Virus record (IMG/VR): IMGVR_UViG_3300035205_000176
Span: 1-40,846 of that record
Length of the DNA stretch: 40,846 bases
Origin: a virus
Strand: one strand, 5' to 3'
The notes beneath the pieces were generated by a model. It searched no databases and was not told the origin of the DNA. It saw nothing but the letters and a program-made list of their open reading frames with translations. This document shows positions 1 to 7,857 of the stretch, in pieces; positions within the stretch are counted from its first letter, which is position 1; each line of letters begins with the position of its first letter. The translations under genes were made by a program, and so were the position numbers.

Positions 1-248
1 CTTTTGTAACTGAACAATTAGAGAGTGTTGAAGAATGGAAAAATCAAGGAGATGTAACTTTTTATAATCAGGTTAATCCAGATGGTCATTCTGTAGAAAA
101 GGAAACTTGGAGTACAGATAAAGAACAATTAGAAAAACTTGCAAAAGAGGCAACGGATAATTATACTGATTTATTAGAAAAAATTAATTTAGAATTATCA
201 GAATTAGATAATGAAGGAGTAAAAGATGGCAGTAACATCAATAGCTGA
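1..248 (+). CDS. Unknown protein, C-terminal part only
   Basis: The reading frame is open from base 3 to a TGA at 246-248, so the window holds the last 81 codons of a gene that begins upstream. The visible part is acidic and helical, with a stretch rich in Glu, Leu and Lys (EQLEKLAKEATDNYTDLLEK) that could form a coiled coil. Its end overlaps the start of the next gene by 23 bases, as expected for co-translated phage genes. It sits two genes before the large terminase, where T4 has the small terminase gp16, but no gp16 motif is visible in this fragment. I do not recognise the family. Confidence 0.6.
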   Translation, partial: FVTEQLESVEEWKNQGDVTFYNQVNPDGHSVEKETWSTDKEQLEKLAKEATDNYTDLLEKINLELSELDNEGVKDGSNINS

Positions 249-447
249 GTTGAAAACTAAAATACAAACTCTTAGTGGTAATAAGAGGGAAAATTTACGT
301 AATTCAACTTATTTGTCAACAATAGCAACAGAATTACAAACTGAAGTAGTACAGTTGGAAGCGTCAGGAAGTGATGCAGATTTAATTTCTCAAGCTAAAA
401 CATACTTGACTAAAATACAAACACAATATACGAGTTCAATATCATAA
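226..447 (+). CDS. Small unknown protein upstream of the terminase
   Basis: A 73-residue helical protein starting at an ATG preceded by AAGGAG (215-220) inside the end of the upstream gene. Its stop codon is directly followed by the ATG of the large terminase, so the two are translationally coupled. The sequence is polar, with many Thr, Gln, Ser and Leu, and has no cysteine, membrane segment or recognisable motif. It could be a packaging accessory factor or small terminase by position alone. Nothing in the sequence proves this, and T4 gp16 is about twice as long. Confidence 0.7.
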   Translation: MAVTSIAELKTKIQTLSGNKRENLRNSTYLSTIATELQTEVVQLEASGSDADLISQAKTYLTKIQTQYTSSIS

Positions 448-2028
448 ATGAGTAACTCAAAAGACTTAAAAAAGTTAATTAGGTCTGAGTATGTAAAATG
501 TGCTAAAGACCCAGTATACTTTATGAAAAAGTATTGTATGATACAGCATCCAATAAAAGGTAAAATACCATTTCATCTCTGGGACTTTCAAGAAAAGACA
601 TTAAATGATTTTAAAGGTCATAAACTTAATGTAATTCTTAAAGCAAGACAATTGGGTATGTCTACTTTAACGGCAGGATACTCATTGTGGATGATGACAT
701 TTCACGAAGACAAAAATATTCTTGTTATAGCTACAAAACAAGATACAGCTAAAAATCTTGTAACTAAAGTTCGTGTAATGCATGCTAATTTACCAACATG
801 GTTGAAACAAAGCTGTGTGGAAGATAATAAATTGTCATTAAGATATAGAAATGGTTCTCAAGTTAAAGCTGTAGCAAGTTCAGACGAAGCCGGTCGTTCA
901 GAAGCATTATCATTACTTGTTCTTGATGAAGCCGCTTTTATTGATAACATTGATACAATATGGGCAGCGGCATCACAAACATTATCTACAGGTGGTCAAT
1001 GTATTGCATTATCTACACCAAATGGTGTTGGTAATTGGTTTCATAAAACGTGGATAGAAGCGGAAGATGGTTTAAGTGGATGGAACTTTATAAAGTTACA
1101 TTGGACAATACATCCAGAACGAGGTGAGGAATGGAGACAAAAACAAGATACTTTATTAGGGCCTTCATTAGCGGCACAAGAATGTGATTGTAGTTTTATA
1201 ACATCTGGTCAAACAGTAATAGATGGTATGATTATAGAAGAATATAGAGAAACTCAAATTAAAGAACCAATAGAACGTAGAGGATTCGATTCAAATATGT
1301 GGATTTGGGAGTATCCAGATTATTCTAAAGATTATATTGTTAGTGCAGATGTTAGTAGAGGTGATGGTTCTGATTTTTCTGCGTTTCATGTACTTGATAT
1401 TGAACAAATGAAACAAGTTGCCGAATATAGAGGTAAAATTGGAACTAAAGATTTTGGTAATATGTGTGTTAGTGTAGCTACAGAATATAATAAAGCTTTG
1501 TTGATTGTTGAAAATAATAATATTGGTTGGTCTGCTATACAAACTATAATAGATTCAGAATATCCAAATTTATTTTATACATCAAAAGATTTAACATATG
1601 TTGATACGGCTAGACAAATTACAAATAGATATCGAAGTGCTGATAGAAATATGGTGCCTGGATTTAGTATGACACAAAAGACAAGACCACTTGTTATTGC
1701 TAAATTAGATGAATATTTTAGAGAAAAATCGGTTAATATAAGTTCTCAGAGATTAATTGATGAGTTATTTGTATTTATATATAAGAATGGTAAAGCCACA
1801 GCTATGAGTGGTTATAATGATGACCTTGTTATGAGTTTAGCAATTGGTTTATGGGTCAGAGATACTGCATTAAGATTAAGAGCAGAAGGCATAGAATTAA
1901 CAAAACGTTCATTAGATTATTTTCAATCACATCAAGCTATATATGATACAGATGTTGAAAACGAAAATGACTCTTGGAAAATGGATGTTGGTAAAGAAAA
2001 AGAAGATTTAACTTGGTTAATAAAATAA
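448..2028 (+). CDS. gp17: Terminase large subunit (gp17-like packaging ATPase and nuclease)
   Basis: This is the motor that pumps DNA into the prohead through the portal and cuts concatemers. The N-terminal ATPase has a T4-type Walker A (ARQLGMST, residues 66-73), a Walker B with catalytic Glu (VLDEAAF, 158-164) and the coupling motif LSTPNG (188-193). The C-terminal RNase H-like nuclease has the expected acidic residues: Asp301 in SADVSRGDGSDF, Glu355 in IVENNNIG, and Asp458/Asp459 in YNDDLVMSL. At 526 residues it is shorter than T4 gp17 (610). It begins immediately after the stop of the 73-residue gene and is 12 bases before the portal gene, forming a packaging operon. All key residues are present, so it should be functional. 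Confidence 0.96.
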   Translation: MSNSKDLKKLIRSEYVKCAKDPVYFMKKYCMIQHPIKGKIPFHLWDFQEKTLNDFKGHKLNVILKARQLGMSTLTAGYSLWMMTFHEDKNILVIATKQDTAKNLVTKVRVMHANLPTWLKQSCVEDNKLSLRYRNGSQVKAVASSDEAGRSEALSLLVLDEAAFIDNIDTIWAAASQTLSTGGQCIALSTPNGVGNWFHKTWIEAEDGLSGWNFIKLHWTIHPERGEEWRQKQDTLLGPSLAAQECDCSFITSGQTVIDGMIIEEYRETQIKEPIERRGFDSNMWIWEYPDYSKDYIVSADVSRGDGSDFSAFHVLDIEQMKQVAEYRGKIGTKDFGNMCVSVATEYNKALLIVENNNIGWSAIQTIIDSEYPNLFYTSKDLTYVDTARQITNRYRSADRNMVPGFSMTQKTRPLVIAKLDEYFREKSVNISSQRLIDELFVFIYKNGKATAMSGYNDDLVMSLAIGLWVRDTALRLRAEGIELTKRSLDYFQSHQAIYDTDVENENDSWKMDVGKEKEDLTWLIK

Positions 2029-2040
2029 TAAGAGGATAAA

Positions 2041-3873
2041 ATGGCAGATACAAGTTTAAGAAGTAGATTAAAAAGACTATTTTCAACAAATGTGATTGTA
2101 AGGCATGCTGGTGGAAAGACTTTAAAAGTAGCTGACACAAATAGAGTACAAGCTATAAATAAAGATATCACCGATAGATTTACGAAATTATATACAAACA
2201 TGACAAATATAGGGTATGGTACTAAAAATAGTATGTTTCAATCATCGCAACGAATTGGTCTGTTTCAAGATTATGAAACAATGGATGCAGACCCAATAAT
2301 ATCATCAGCTCTTGATATCTATGCAGATGAATCATCAATGCGGTCTGAGTATGGTCAAATATTAGAAATACATTCGGAAGATAATAATATTAATGATATT
2401 TTACAAAATTTATATTATGATATTATTAATATAGAGTTTAATTTATGGCCATGGATTCGTAATATGTGTAAGTATGGTGATTTCTTTTTACAACTTGACA
2501 TTCATGAAAAATATGGAATTACAAATGTAGTACCATTATCTGCATATGATATTACCAGAGTTGAAGGAGAAGATGAAACTAATCCACATTATGTGAAATT
2601 TATTTTGGAAGGTGGACAAAGTTTACATACATATAAAGCTGGTAAAGTTGACAATGAATTTGAAAATTATGAGATAGCACATTTTAGACTTTTATCAGAT
2701 AGTAATCTATTACCATATGGTAAGTCTATGGTTGAAGGTGCTCGTAAGGTTTGGAAACAATTGTCTCTTATGGAAGATGCTATGTTAATTCATAGAATTA
2801 TGAGAGCACCAGAAAAAAGAATTTTTAAGATTGATATTGGTAATATACCACCAAATGAAGTTGATAATTATATGCAACGTATTATTAATAAGATGAAAAA
2901 AGCACCAGTTATAGATAAAGATACAGGCGATTATAATTTAAAATATAATATTCAGAATTTAACTGAAGATTTTTTCTTACCAGTACGTGGTGGAGATAGT
3001 GGAACTGAAATAACTGAAGCTCCTGGATTATCATATGAAACAGTAGATGACATTGATTATTTACGAAACAAATTATTAGCGGCATTAAAGATACCTAAAG
3101 CGTTTCTTGGTTATGAAGAAGAGTTGAATGCAAAAGCAACTTTAGCAGCAGAAGATGTTAGATTTGCTCGTACTATTGAAAGAATTCAAAGAATTGTTGT
3201 TAGTGAGTTAACAAAAATTGGTATTGTTCATTTATATTCACAAGGATATTGTGATGCAGACCTTGTTAATTTTAGTTTACAGTTGACAAATCCATCTATG
3301 ATATATGAACAAGAAAAAATAGAGTTGTGGTCAAGTAAAATTGATTTAGCTGGAACTATGAAAGATAATAAAATATTATCAACGGAATTTGTGTATGATA
3401 AAATTTTTGGATTTTCAGACCAAGAAAAAGCAACTGTAAGACAACAACTTATTGATGACCAAAAACGACAATTTAGATATGAAGCTATTGAACAAGAAGG
3501 TACAGACCCAGCCGCGGAAGGTGGCCCTGGAGAGGATGAGTTTGGTGAAGATGATTTGGAATCGCCAACTGATGATGGTATGTATAGAACTGGAGATGAA
3601 CTTGGACCAGAAGGTGGTTCACCAGAAGGTGGATGGAAAGGTGCAGGCAGACCAAAAAAACCAGCTAAATTTGGTAAGGATGGTTCGGCTAGAGGAAGAG
3701 ACCCACTTGGAGTTGTTGATATGAAAAAAGGTGGTTCGTCATTAGCTTTAGCTCACTTTGAGAGGTTGAAAAAGTCAATGGGAAAGAAAGATTTACAATT
3801 ATTACAAGAAACAAATTCTTTAGAAGAAGAGTATAAACGAGAAGTAAAAGATACTTTAGATAACGATAAATAA
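2041..3873 (+). CDS. gp20: Portal vertex protein (gp20-like)
   Basis: The dodecameric portal through which DNA enters and leaves the head, and on which scaffold and capsid assemble. T4 gp20-type segments are visible: ALDIYADES near residue 90, APEKRIFKIDIGNIPP near 257, FFLPVRGGDSGTEI near 314 and DIDYLRNKLLAALKIP near 338. It is 610 residues against 524 in T4. The extra length is a C-terminal tail (about residue 480 onward) rich in Gly, Pro, Asp and Glu, followed by a basic and then a helical end. The start follows an AGAGGA ribosome site 12 bases after gp17. The tail could face the head interior or serve the scaffold; that is inference. Confidence 0.94.
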   Translation: MADTSLRSRLKRLFSTNVIVRHAGGKTLKVADTNRVQAINKDITDRFTKLYTNMTNIGYGTKNSMFQSSQRIGLFQDYETMDADPIISSALDIYADESSMRSEYGQILEIHSEDNNINDILQNLYYDIINIEFNLWPWIRNMCKYGDFFLQLDIHEKYGITNVVPLSAYDITRVEGEDETNPHYVKFILEGGQSLHTYKAGKVDNEFENYEIAHFRLLSDSNLLPYGKSMVEGARKVWKQLSLMEDAMLIHRIMRAPEKRIFKIDIGNIPPNEVDNYMQRIINKMKKAPVIDKDTGDYNLKYNIQNLTEDFFLPVRGGDSGTEITEAPGLSYETVDDIDYLRNKLLAALKIPKAFLGYEEELNAKATLAAEDVRFARTIERIQRIVVSELTKIGIVHLYSQGYCDADLVNFSLQLTNPSMIYEQEKIELWSSKIDLAGTMKDNKILSTEFVYDKIFGFSDQEKATVRQQLIDDQKRQFRYEAIEQEGTDPAAEGGPGEDEFGEDDLESPTDDGMYRTGDELGPEGGSPEGGWKGAGRPKKPAKFGKDGSARGRDPLGVVDMKKGGSSLALAHFERLKKSMGKKDLQLLQETNSLEEEYKREVKDTLDNDK

Positions 3874-3882
3874 AGTTCTTCT

Positions 3883-3890
3883 ATATTTAT
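3883..3890 (+). promoter_or_regulatory. ATATTTAT promoter-like element upstream of the 3928 gene
   Basis: The octamer ATATTTAT in the portal-3928 gap, 38 bases before the start codon. It is one copy of an element found upstream of most transcription-unit starts in this window; the GATATTTATTATTGAT form is at 15640 and 34134. The promoter role is inferred from position. Confidence 0.5.
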
Positions 3891-3927
3891 AATTGTATCA
3901 TAGTACAAAAATTAATTGGAGTAACAA

Positions 3928-4803
3928 ATGAGTTCACTTATAAAGCATTTAAAAATTAAAAATACTGGAATATTGTTTGAGTTGTTAACAAGACAAGTTA
4001 CAGCTGATATTATGAAAGATGCAAAGAAATCTACGGCTGTCATGTTGATTAAGAAATATTTTAAAGAAAGTACAGAACTTGGTCAAGAATTACAACTTTA
4101 TAATGTGTTAGCACACGAAAAATTTCCACACGAAAATCAAGCCGAAAGGTTAATTGATGCTGTTATTAAAACAAGAACTAAATTATCCAATAAGAAATTA
4201 AAACAAGAAAAATATAATCTTATTAAGGATATAAAAGATAATTATGTTATTAGTGAATTTTTTAGTTCACGTATTCCCAATTATAAACTCTTAGCGTCAG
4301 TATATAAAGTATTTGGATATACTACCGAAGGTCAAAAACATGACCCGACAGATGAAGTTAAAAGTAGATTTGCAATAGTTGAACATATTATTAGAAAAAA
4401 GATAGATAGTAGTATAAAAACAAATAGAATAATTGAAAAATATAAAAAACAAGATAAAGATATGAGATTATTATCTTATAGTATTTTAGTAGACAAGTTT
4501 AATACAAAGTATTCATCTTTAAATGAAGAACAACAAGTTTTACTTAAAAAATATATAGAGAATATTTCAAATACAAATTCTTTAAGAGAATTTATTAATA
4601 ATGAAGTTAAAAGATTAACTAAAACGTTAAAATCAAATTTAAAAGAAGTTGATGACAAAGTTACTACTATAAAATTAAAGGAAGCTACACGATTAACTAA
4701 GAAGATGACAAATCATAAAATTGTTAAGGATAGCGATGTTGTTAATTTAATGAGATATTATGAGTTGGTTAAAGAAGTTAAAAATGTCATTTCAAAAAAT
4801 TAA
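3928..4803 (+). CDS. Unknown helical basic protein after the portal
   Basis: A 291-residue, Lys-rich, mostly helical protein without cysteines or membrane segments. It has a good ribosome site (TTGGAG) and its own promoter-like element. The C-terminal third is strongly charged and could form coiled coils. In T4 the gap between portal and protease holds the small core genes 67 and 68, so a role in prohead core or portal assembly is possible from position only. No gp67 or gp68 motif is visible, and it is far longer than either. The 3' end overlaps the next gene by 20 bases. Confidence 0.8.
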   Translation: MSSLIKHLKIKNTGILFELLTRQVTADIMKDAKKSTAVMLIKKYFKESTELGQELQLYNVLAHEKFPHENQAERLIDAVIKTRTKLSNKKLKQEKYNLIKDIKDNYVISEFFSSRIPNYKLLASVYKVFGYTTEGQKHDPTDEVKSRFAIVEHIIRKKIDSSIKTNRIIEKYKKQDKDMRLLSYSILVDKFNTKYSSLNEEQQVLLKKYIENISNTNSLREFINNEVKRLTKTLKSNLKEVDDKVTTIKLKEATRLTKKMTNHKIVKDSDVVNLMRYYELVKEVKNVISKN

Positions 4804-5026
4804 AGTTAAACAACTTAAAGAGTTGTTAAGACAAATAATAATTGATGTAATAAATGAAGCATCAGTTACTGGTAATATAGATGGGGGTGAAGGCCCCCCA
4901 AAAACACCATATTGGGTGAGTCAAAAGAAAAAGAAGAAAAAGTCTGGATATGGTGGTGGTCATAAGAAACCAACAGTTTTAGGATATATGTTGGCTATTG
5001 ACCCAGAACTAAGAAAAGTTAATTGA
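4784..5026 (+). CDS. Small basic protein with capsid-targeting-like leader
   Basis: From the ATG at 4784 this is an 80-residue protein; an in-frame ATG at 4760 would add eight residues. I prefer 4784 because it puts the leader helix at the N-terminus, as in its neighbours. Residues 6-25 (IKVKQLKELLRQIIIDVINE) form an amphipathic helix ending in I-N-E before Ala26, which fits the T4 gp21 cleavage rule. Cleavage would leave about 55 residues with a Lys6 run and a GYGGGHKK segment, plausibly binding packaged DNA. The gene overlaps its upstream neighbour. Function is inferred; confidence that it is coding is good. Confidence 0.7.
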   Translation: MSFQKIKVKQLKELLRQIIIDVINEASVTGNIDGGEGPPKTPYWVSQKKKKKKSGYGGGHKKPTVLGYMLAIDPELRKVN

Positions 5027-5039
5027 TTTTTGTGATACA

Positions 5040-5240
5040 ATGGCTACGTCTTGGAAAAAAGATGGCCTACACTTTTTACATAGATTACGTAGTTTATCTA
5101 ATTTAAAAAGTAGATGGGTTCTTGAAAATACTAAAGTTAGTGGTGAAGAGCCAAGTAAAGTTGAAACTTTACAATTTATTGATAAATGGATTAAAATACT
5201 GGACGATATGAGAACAGAAATTTTAAAAAGTAGGAGTTAA
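5040..5240 (+). CDS. Small unknown protein
   Basis: A 66-residue basic, helical protein between two head-cassette genes, 13 bases after the previous stop and 3 bases before the next start. Its end overlaps the ribosome site (AGGAG, 5232-5236) of the downstream gene. It has no cysteine, membrane segment or protease site of the I/L-x-E type near the N-terminus. Start context is weak, with no clear Shine-Dalgarno site, so translation may depend on the upstream gene. I do not recognise it. Confidence 0.6.
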   Translation: MATSWKKDGLHFLHRLRSLSNLKSRWVLENTKVSGEEPSKVETLQFIDKWIKILDDMRTEILKSRS

Positions 5241-5243
5241 TAG

Positions 5244-6101
5244 GTGAAACGATTTAAAATAAAAGAAATACATTCTTGGTTAAATCAACTACCAGAAAAT
5301 AAATGGAGAAAAATTTATAAGGTAGATGCTAAAAGAGTAGCTTATTTTGTAAATCATGGTAGTAATGCAACATTACCTGTTACTTTGAGTAGAAAATTTG
5401 GAGATACTTCTTTTCTTAGAGAATTACAATTAGCTAAAAATTTTGTTTTACATAAAATTGATGAGAAAAGAAAATTGGAAGGAAAAAGTAATAACCCTAT
5501 AACTGAAGATGTAGAAATGCATACCATTTCTGGAAATAAAAGGTTTATGACTAAAACGGCACTTCCAATATTAAAGAAACATGGTATTAAAAATGTTAAA
5601 GTAAATGATGTGGCTGGAGATTTTTTAGAAATAAGATTTTTAGTAGATATTAATAAACTTAAAGTTATTGATAAAGAATTAACACGAAAGAATAGAACAG
5701 CGTATGGTGGTATTGTTGAAACATTTAATAAAAAACTTTTAAAAGTAATATATGAAGAAATAATAAAACTTGATAGAAGAGGTATATTAAAAGAAAAATT
5801 ATCTCAAGAAAGTAGAGAATTGCGTCTTTTTATTGATAATGATGCAAGACTTTATAAATCAAGATATATTCCAATACTTAAAAATTTGAGTAAGTTTAAG
5901 AAAAAGGGTAAATATAATTCTAAATTAGCTATAAAAGCTTTTATGTATTTAATTGATGATGGAGCTAAAGTATATGCTAAAGATTATGCCGACGGAGACG
6001 CAAGTATATTTTCAAAAAAGGATAGATTACAATTAGCTAAAGATTATGCTGAAGAATTTGAATCACAATATAATAATCAAGAATTTGATTTTATGAAGTA
6101 A
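5244..6101 (+). CDS. Unknown protein in head-assembly cassette (GTG start)
   Basis: A 285-residue Lys-rich protein read from GTG, chosen because AGGAG lies seven bases upstream and no ATG occurs early in the frame. It has mixed helix and strand, and no membrane segment. A possible prohead-protease site, P-I-T-E before Asp, lies near residue 88 and would separate an N-terminal region from a more structured C-terminal part. It sits directly before the gp21 gene, whose ribosome site overlaps its stop. Position suggests a head-assembly or packaged protein; the sequence itself gives no recognised function. Confidence 0.75.
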   Translation: MKRFKIKEIHSWLNQLPENKWRKIYKVDAKRVAYFVNHGSNATLPVTLSRKFGDTSFLRELQLAKNFVLHKIDEKRKLEGKSNNPITEDVEMHTISGNKRFMTKTALPILKKHGIKNVKVNDVAGDFLEIRFLVDINKLKVIDKELTRKNRTAYGGIVETFNKKLLKVIYEEIIKLDRRGILKEKLSQESRELRLFIDNDARLYKSRYIPILKNLSKFKKKGKYNSKLAIKAFMYLIDDGAKVYAKDYADGDASIFSKKDRLQLAKDYAEEFESQYNNQEFDFMK

Positions 6102-6113
6102 GGAGTTAAAAAG

Positions 6114-6734
6114 ATGTCAAAATCACTTTTAATAGATATTTTACCTTTCGAGGTAACATCTCGCCAAATAAACGAATCTATATCAGATAATAATGGTAGA
6201 TTAGTAGTTAGTGGTGTGTTGCAACGAGCTAATTCTAAAAATCAAAATGGTCGTATTTATCCAAAAGAAGTTTTAATACGAGAAGCTAAAAAATATAGTA
6301 AAGAATTTATTAAACAACGTAGAGCACTTGGTGAATTAGACCATCCAGAGTCTTCGGTTGTTAATTTAAGAAATACATCACATAATGTTAAAGATATGTG
6401 GTGGGAAGGTGATAATTTACTTGGAAAAGTAGAAGTATTATCAACACCAACAGGTAATATTTTAAAAGAGTTATTTAAATCTGGTATAAAACTTGGTATT
6501 TCTTCACGTGGGCTTGGTTCTGTTGAATCAGCAAAAGATGATGATACACAAGAAGTACAAAAAGATTTTGAATTGATTGCATTTGACTTTGTTTCTAATC
6601 CATCTACACATGGAGCATTTATGCATCCAATGAATGAAGGTGTTGATAAAGAAAATACACGTAATGATGGAACTACTTGTGATAAATGGTGTAGAACCGA
6701 AGCAATAATTTCAGATATATTAACTGGAATATAG
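6114..6734 (+). CDS. gp21: Prohead core protease (gp21-like, assemblin fold)
   Basis: This serine protease trims scaffold, capsid and internal proteins during head maturation. It matches T4 gp21 at the key blocks: NGRIYPKEVL (45-54), ALGELDHP (71-78, predicted catalytic His77), MWWEGDNLLGKVEV (95-108) and ISSRGLGS (129-136, predicted catalytic Ser130 or Ser131). Length is 206 residues, close to T4 (212). A self-processing site is likely at Q-I-N-E before Ser near residue 21, and another at M-N-E before Gly near residue 175. AGGAG lies eight bases upstream of the ATG. The C-terminus has a Cys189/Cys193 pair of unknown role. It sits among its predicted substrates. Confidence 0.94.
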   Translation: MSKSLLIDILPFEVTSRQINESISDNNGRLVVSGVLQRANSKNQNGRIYPKEVLIREAKKYSKEFIKQRRALGELDHPESSVVNLRNTSHNVKDMWWEGDNLLGKVEVLSTPTGNILKELFKSGIKLGISSRGLGSVESAKDDDTQEVQKDFELIAFDFVSNPSTHGAFMHPMNEGVDKENTRNDGTTCDKWCRTEAIISDILTGI

Positions 6735-6735
6735 T

Positions 6736-7344
6736 ATGAATCACTCTATGTGGAAAAAGTGGAGAAAGTTTAGACTTGAAGCTTTAAACGAAGGTGATAA
6801 AGACCCAACACTTGAAGGTGTAATAGCTGGTATGACTGGTGCAGCAATGAATCTGATTCCTACTCTTACTAATATGACAAAATATATTGATTTCATTATG
6901 AAACCAAATGACCCTAAAAAAAGTCCAGAAGAAAATGATTTAAATAAATTAACTGTTCGTAATGCACTTGAAGATTTAGATGAAAATGCTAAATTGTTAA
7001 TAAAAAATTATAAATTCATAACGAAATATATTAAAGATGAATATGGATTTACTATGCACGCCAATGATGATAGTGATGAAGACAAAAAAAAAGATGAAGA
7101 TTTAACAGAAGCTGGACAATGGGTTATAAGAATTAAAAAGGGTAAAAGAGTAAAAAAATTAGAATGTCCACCAGGATTTAAAGTAGATAGTGGCGGAAAA
7201 CGTTGTAGAAAACAGACTGCTAAAGATATAAAAACTGGAAAAAAGGCCGCTAGAAAACGAATGAAAAAAATGAGGTCTAAAATGGGTAAGATTCAGAAGA
7301 AAAGAGCCAAATCTTTGAAAAAAAGAGCGAGTATGAATATTTAA
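6736..7344 (+). CDS. Predicted internal head protein with very basic C-terminus
   Basis: A 202-residue protein that appears designed for proteolytic processing. The N-terminal leader is basic and aromatic and ends in A-L-N-E19 before Gly. A second site, D-L-T-E125 before Ala, follows an acidic Asp/Lys stretch. If both are cut, the last 77 residues are released: a short ordered part with Cys144 and Cys157 (KLECPPGF and KRCRKQ) and a tail dominated by Lys and Arg. Such a peptide would bind packaged DNA. It begins 1 base after gp21 and belongs to the same operon. The packaging role is inferred from the sites and context. Confidence 0.75.
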   Translation: MNHSMWKKWRKFRLEALNEGDKDPTLEGVIAGMTGAAMNLIPTLTNMTKYIDFIMKPNDPKKSPEENDLNKLTVRNALEDLDENAKLLIKNYKFITKYIKDEYGFTMHANDDSDEDKKKDEDLTEAGQWVIRIKKGKRVKKLECPPGFKVDSGGKRCRKQTAKDIKTGKKAARKRMKKMRSKMGKIQKKRAKSLKKRASMNI

Positions 7345-7345
7345 T

Positions 7346-7519
7346 ATGAAAGATTTTATAAAAATTGAAAAACAGACTATTAAAAACATTGATAAAGGTA
7401 TTGGTGATACAATTTCTCGTGCTATAAAAACTATATCTCGCGGAACTATTAAAGAATGTAATGGATGTATTAAAAGAAAAGAAACTTTAAATAAAATTCT
7501 TCCTTATAATAGAGATTAG
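7346..7519 (+). CDS. Small CxxC protein
   Basis: A 57-residue protein starting 1 base after the previous stop. The N-terminal half is a basic amphipathic helix. The C-terminal half carries ECNGCIKRKETLNKILPYNR, a Cys-x-x-Cys pair followed by a basic Leu-Asn-x-x-x-Pro block. Similar short endings, where a CxxC pair is followed by R/K-x-x-x-LN and a final Pro, occur in many small phage proteins of unknown function. Two cysteines alone could pair in a dimer to hold a metal ion; that is a guess. No prohead-protease site is obvious. Confidence 0.65.
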   Translation: MKDFIKIEKQTIKNIDKGIGDTISRAIKTISRGTIKECNGCIKRKETLNKILPYNRD

Positions 7520-7521
7520 TT

Positions 7522-7857
7522 GTGATTAAGTTAAAAGATATAGTGGAAGAATCTGTAAACGAAGATTTCTGGGCTACACCAGCCCCATATAGCTCACAAG
7601 AAGCAAAATTACATTTAGATATGGATATTAAAAAAATGTCCAAACATTTAGGTAAAGCGTCACAACAAGTCATTAAAATAATGATGAATGGTGTAAAAGG
7701 TAATAGATATGATGCTTTAGATATACAACGAGGACTTCAACACGGGCCAGCAACAAGAACACATCATGGTGAGGCGGAGTTTATACAAATGCTGTGGAGA
7801 AAAGTTAGAGATGGTTTTCGTAGATATTCGCCAGATAGAAAATTGAAAAGAAAATGA
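7522..7857 (+). CDS. Predicted packaged protein with targeting-like leader (GTG start)
   Basis: A 111-residue protein from GTG, two bases after the previous stop. Residues 1-14 (MIKLKDIVEESVNE) form the same kind of short amphipathic leader as in neighbouring genes, ending in V-N-E before Asp15. The remainder is basic and helical, ending in RRYSPDRKLKRK. The stop overlaps the next ATG in ATGA, a classic coupling arrangement. The N-terminal leader is the reason for accepting this start. The VxE form departs slightly from the T4 I/L-x-E rule, so the cleavage prediction is weaker here. Confidence 0.65.
   Translation: MIKLKDIVEESVNEDFWATPAPYSSQEAKLHLDMDIKKMSKHLGKASQQVIKIMMNGVKGNRYDALDIQRGLQHGPATRTHHGEAEFIQMLWRKVRDGFRRYSPDRKLKRK

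Noticed and set aside
226-447. Assignment as small terminase gp16
   Set aside because: Only position supports it; the protein is half the usual length and lacks recognisable features.
1770-1786. GTATTTATATATAAG inside gp17 as another promoter element
   Set aside because: It encodes conserved coding sequence (VFIYKNG), is not followed by a gene start and lacks the leading GAT.
3452-3724. A 90-codon + frame inside the portal gene
   Set aside because: Shadow of the Gly/Glu-rich portal tail with no ribosome site.
3928-4803. Assignment as T4 prohead core gp67 or gp68
   Set aside because: Position fits but it is far longer, basic rather than acidic, and has no recognisable motif or gp21 site.
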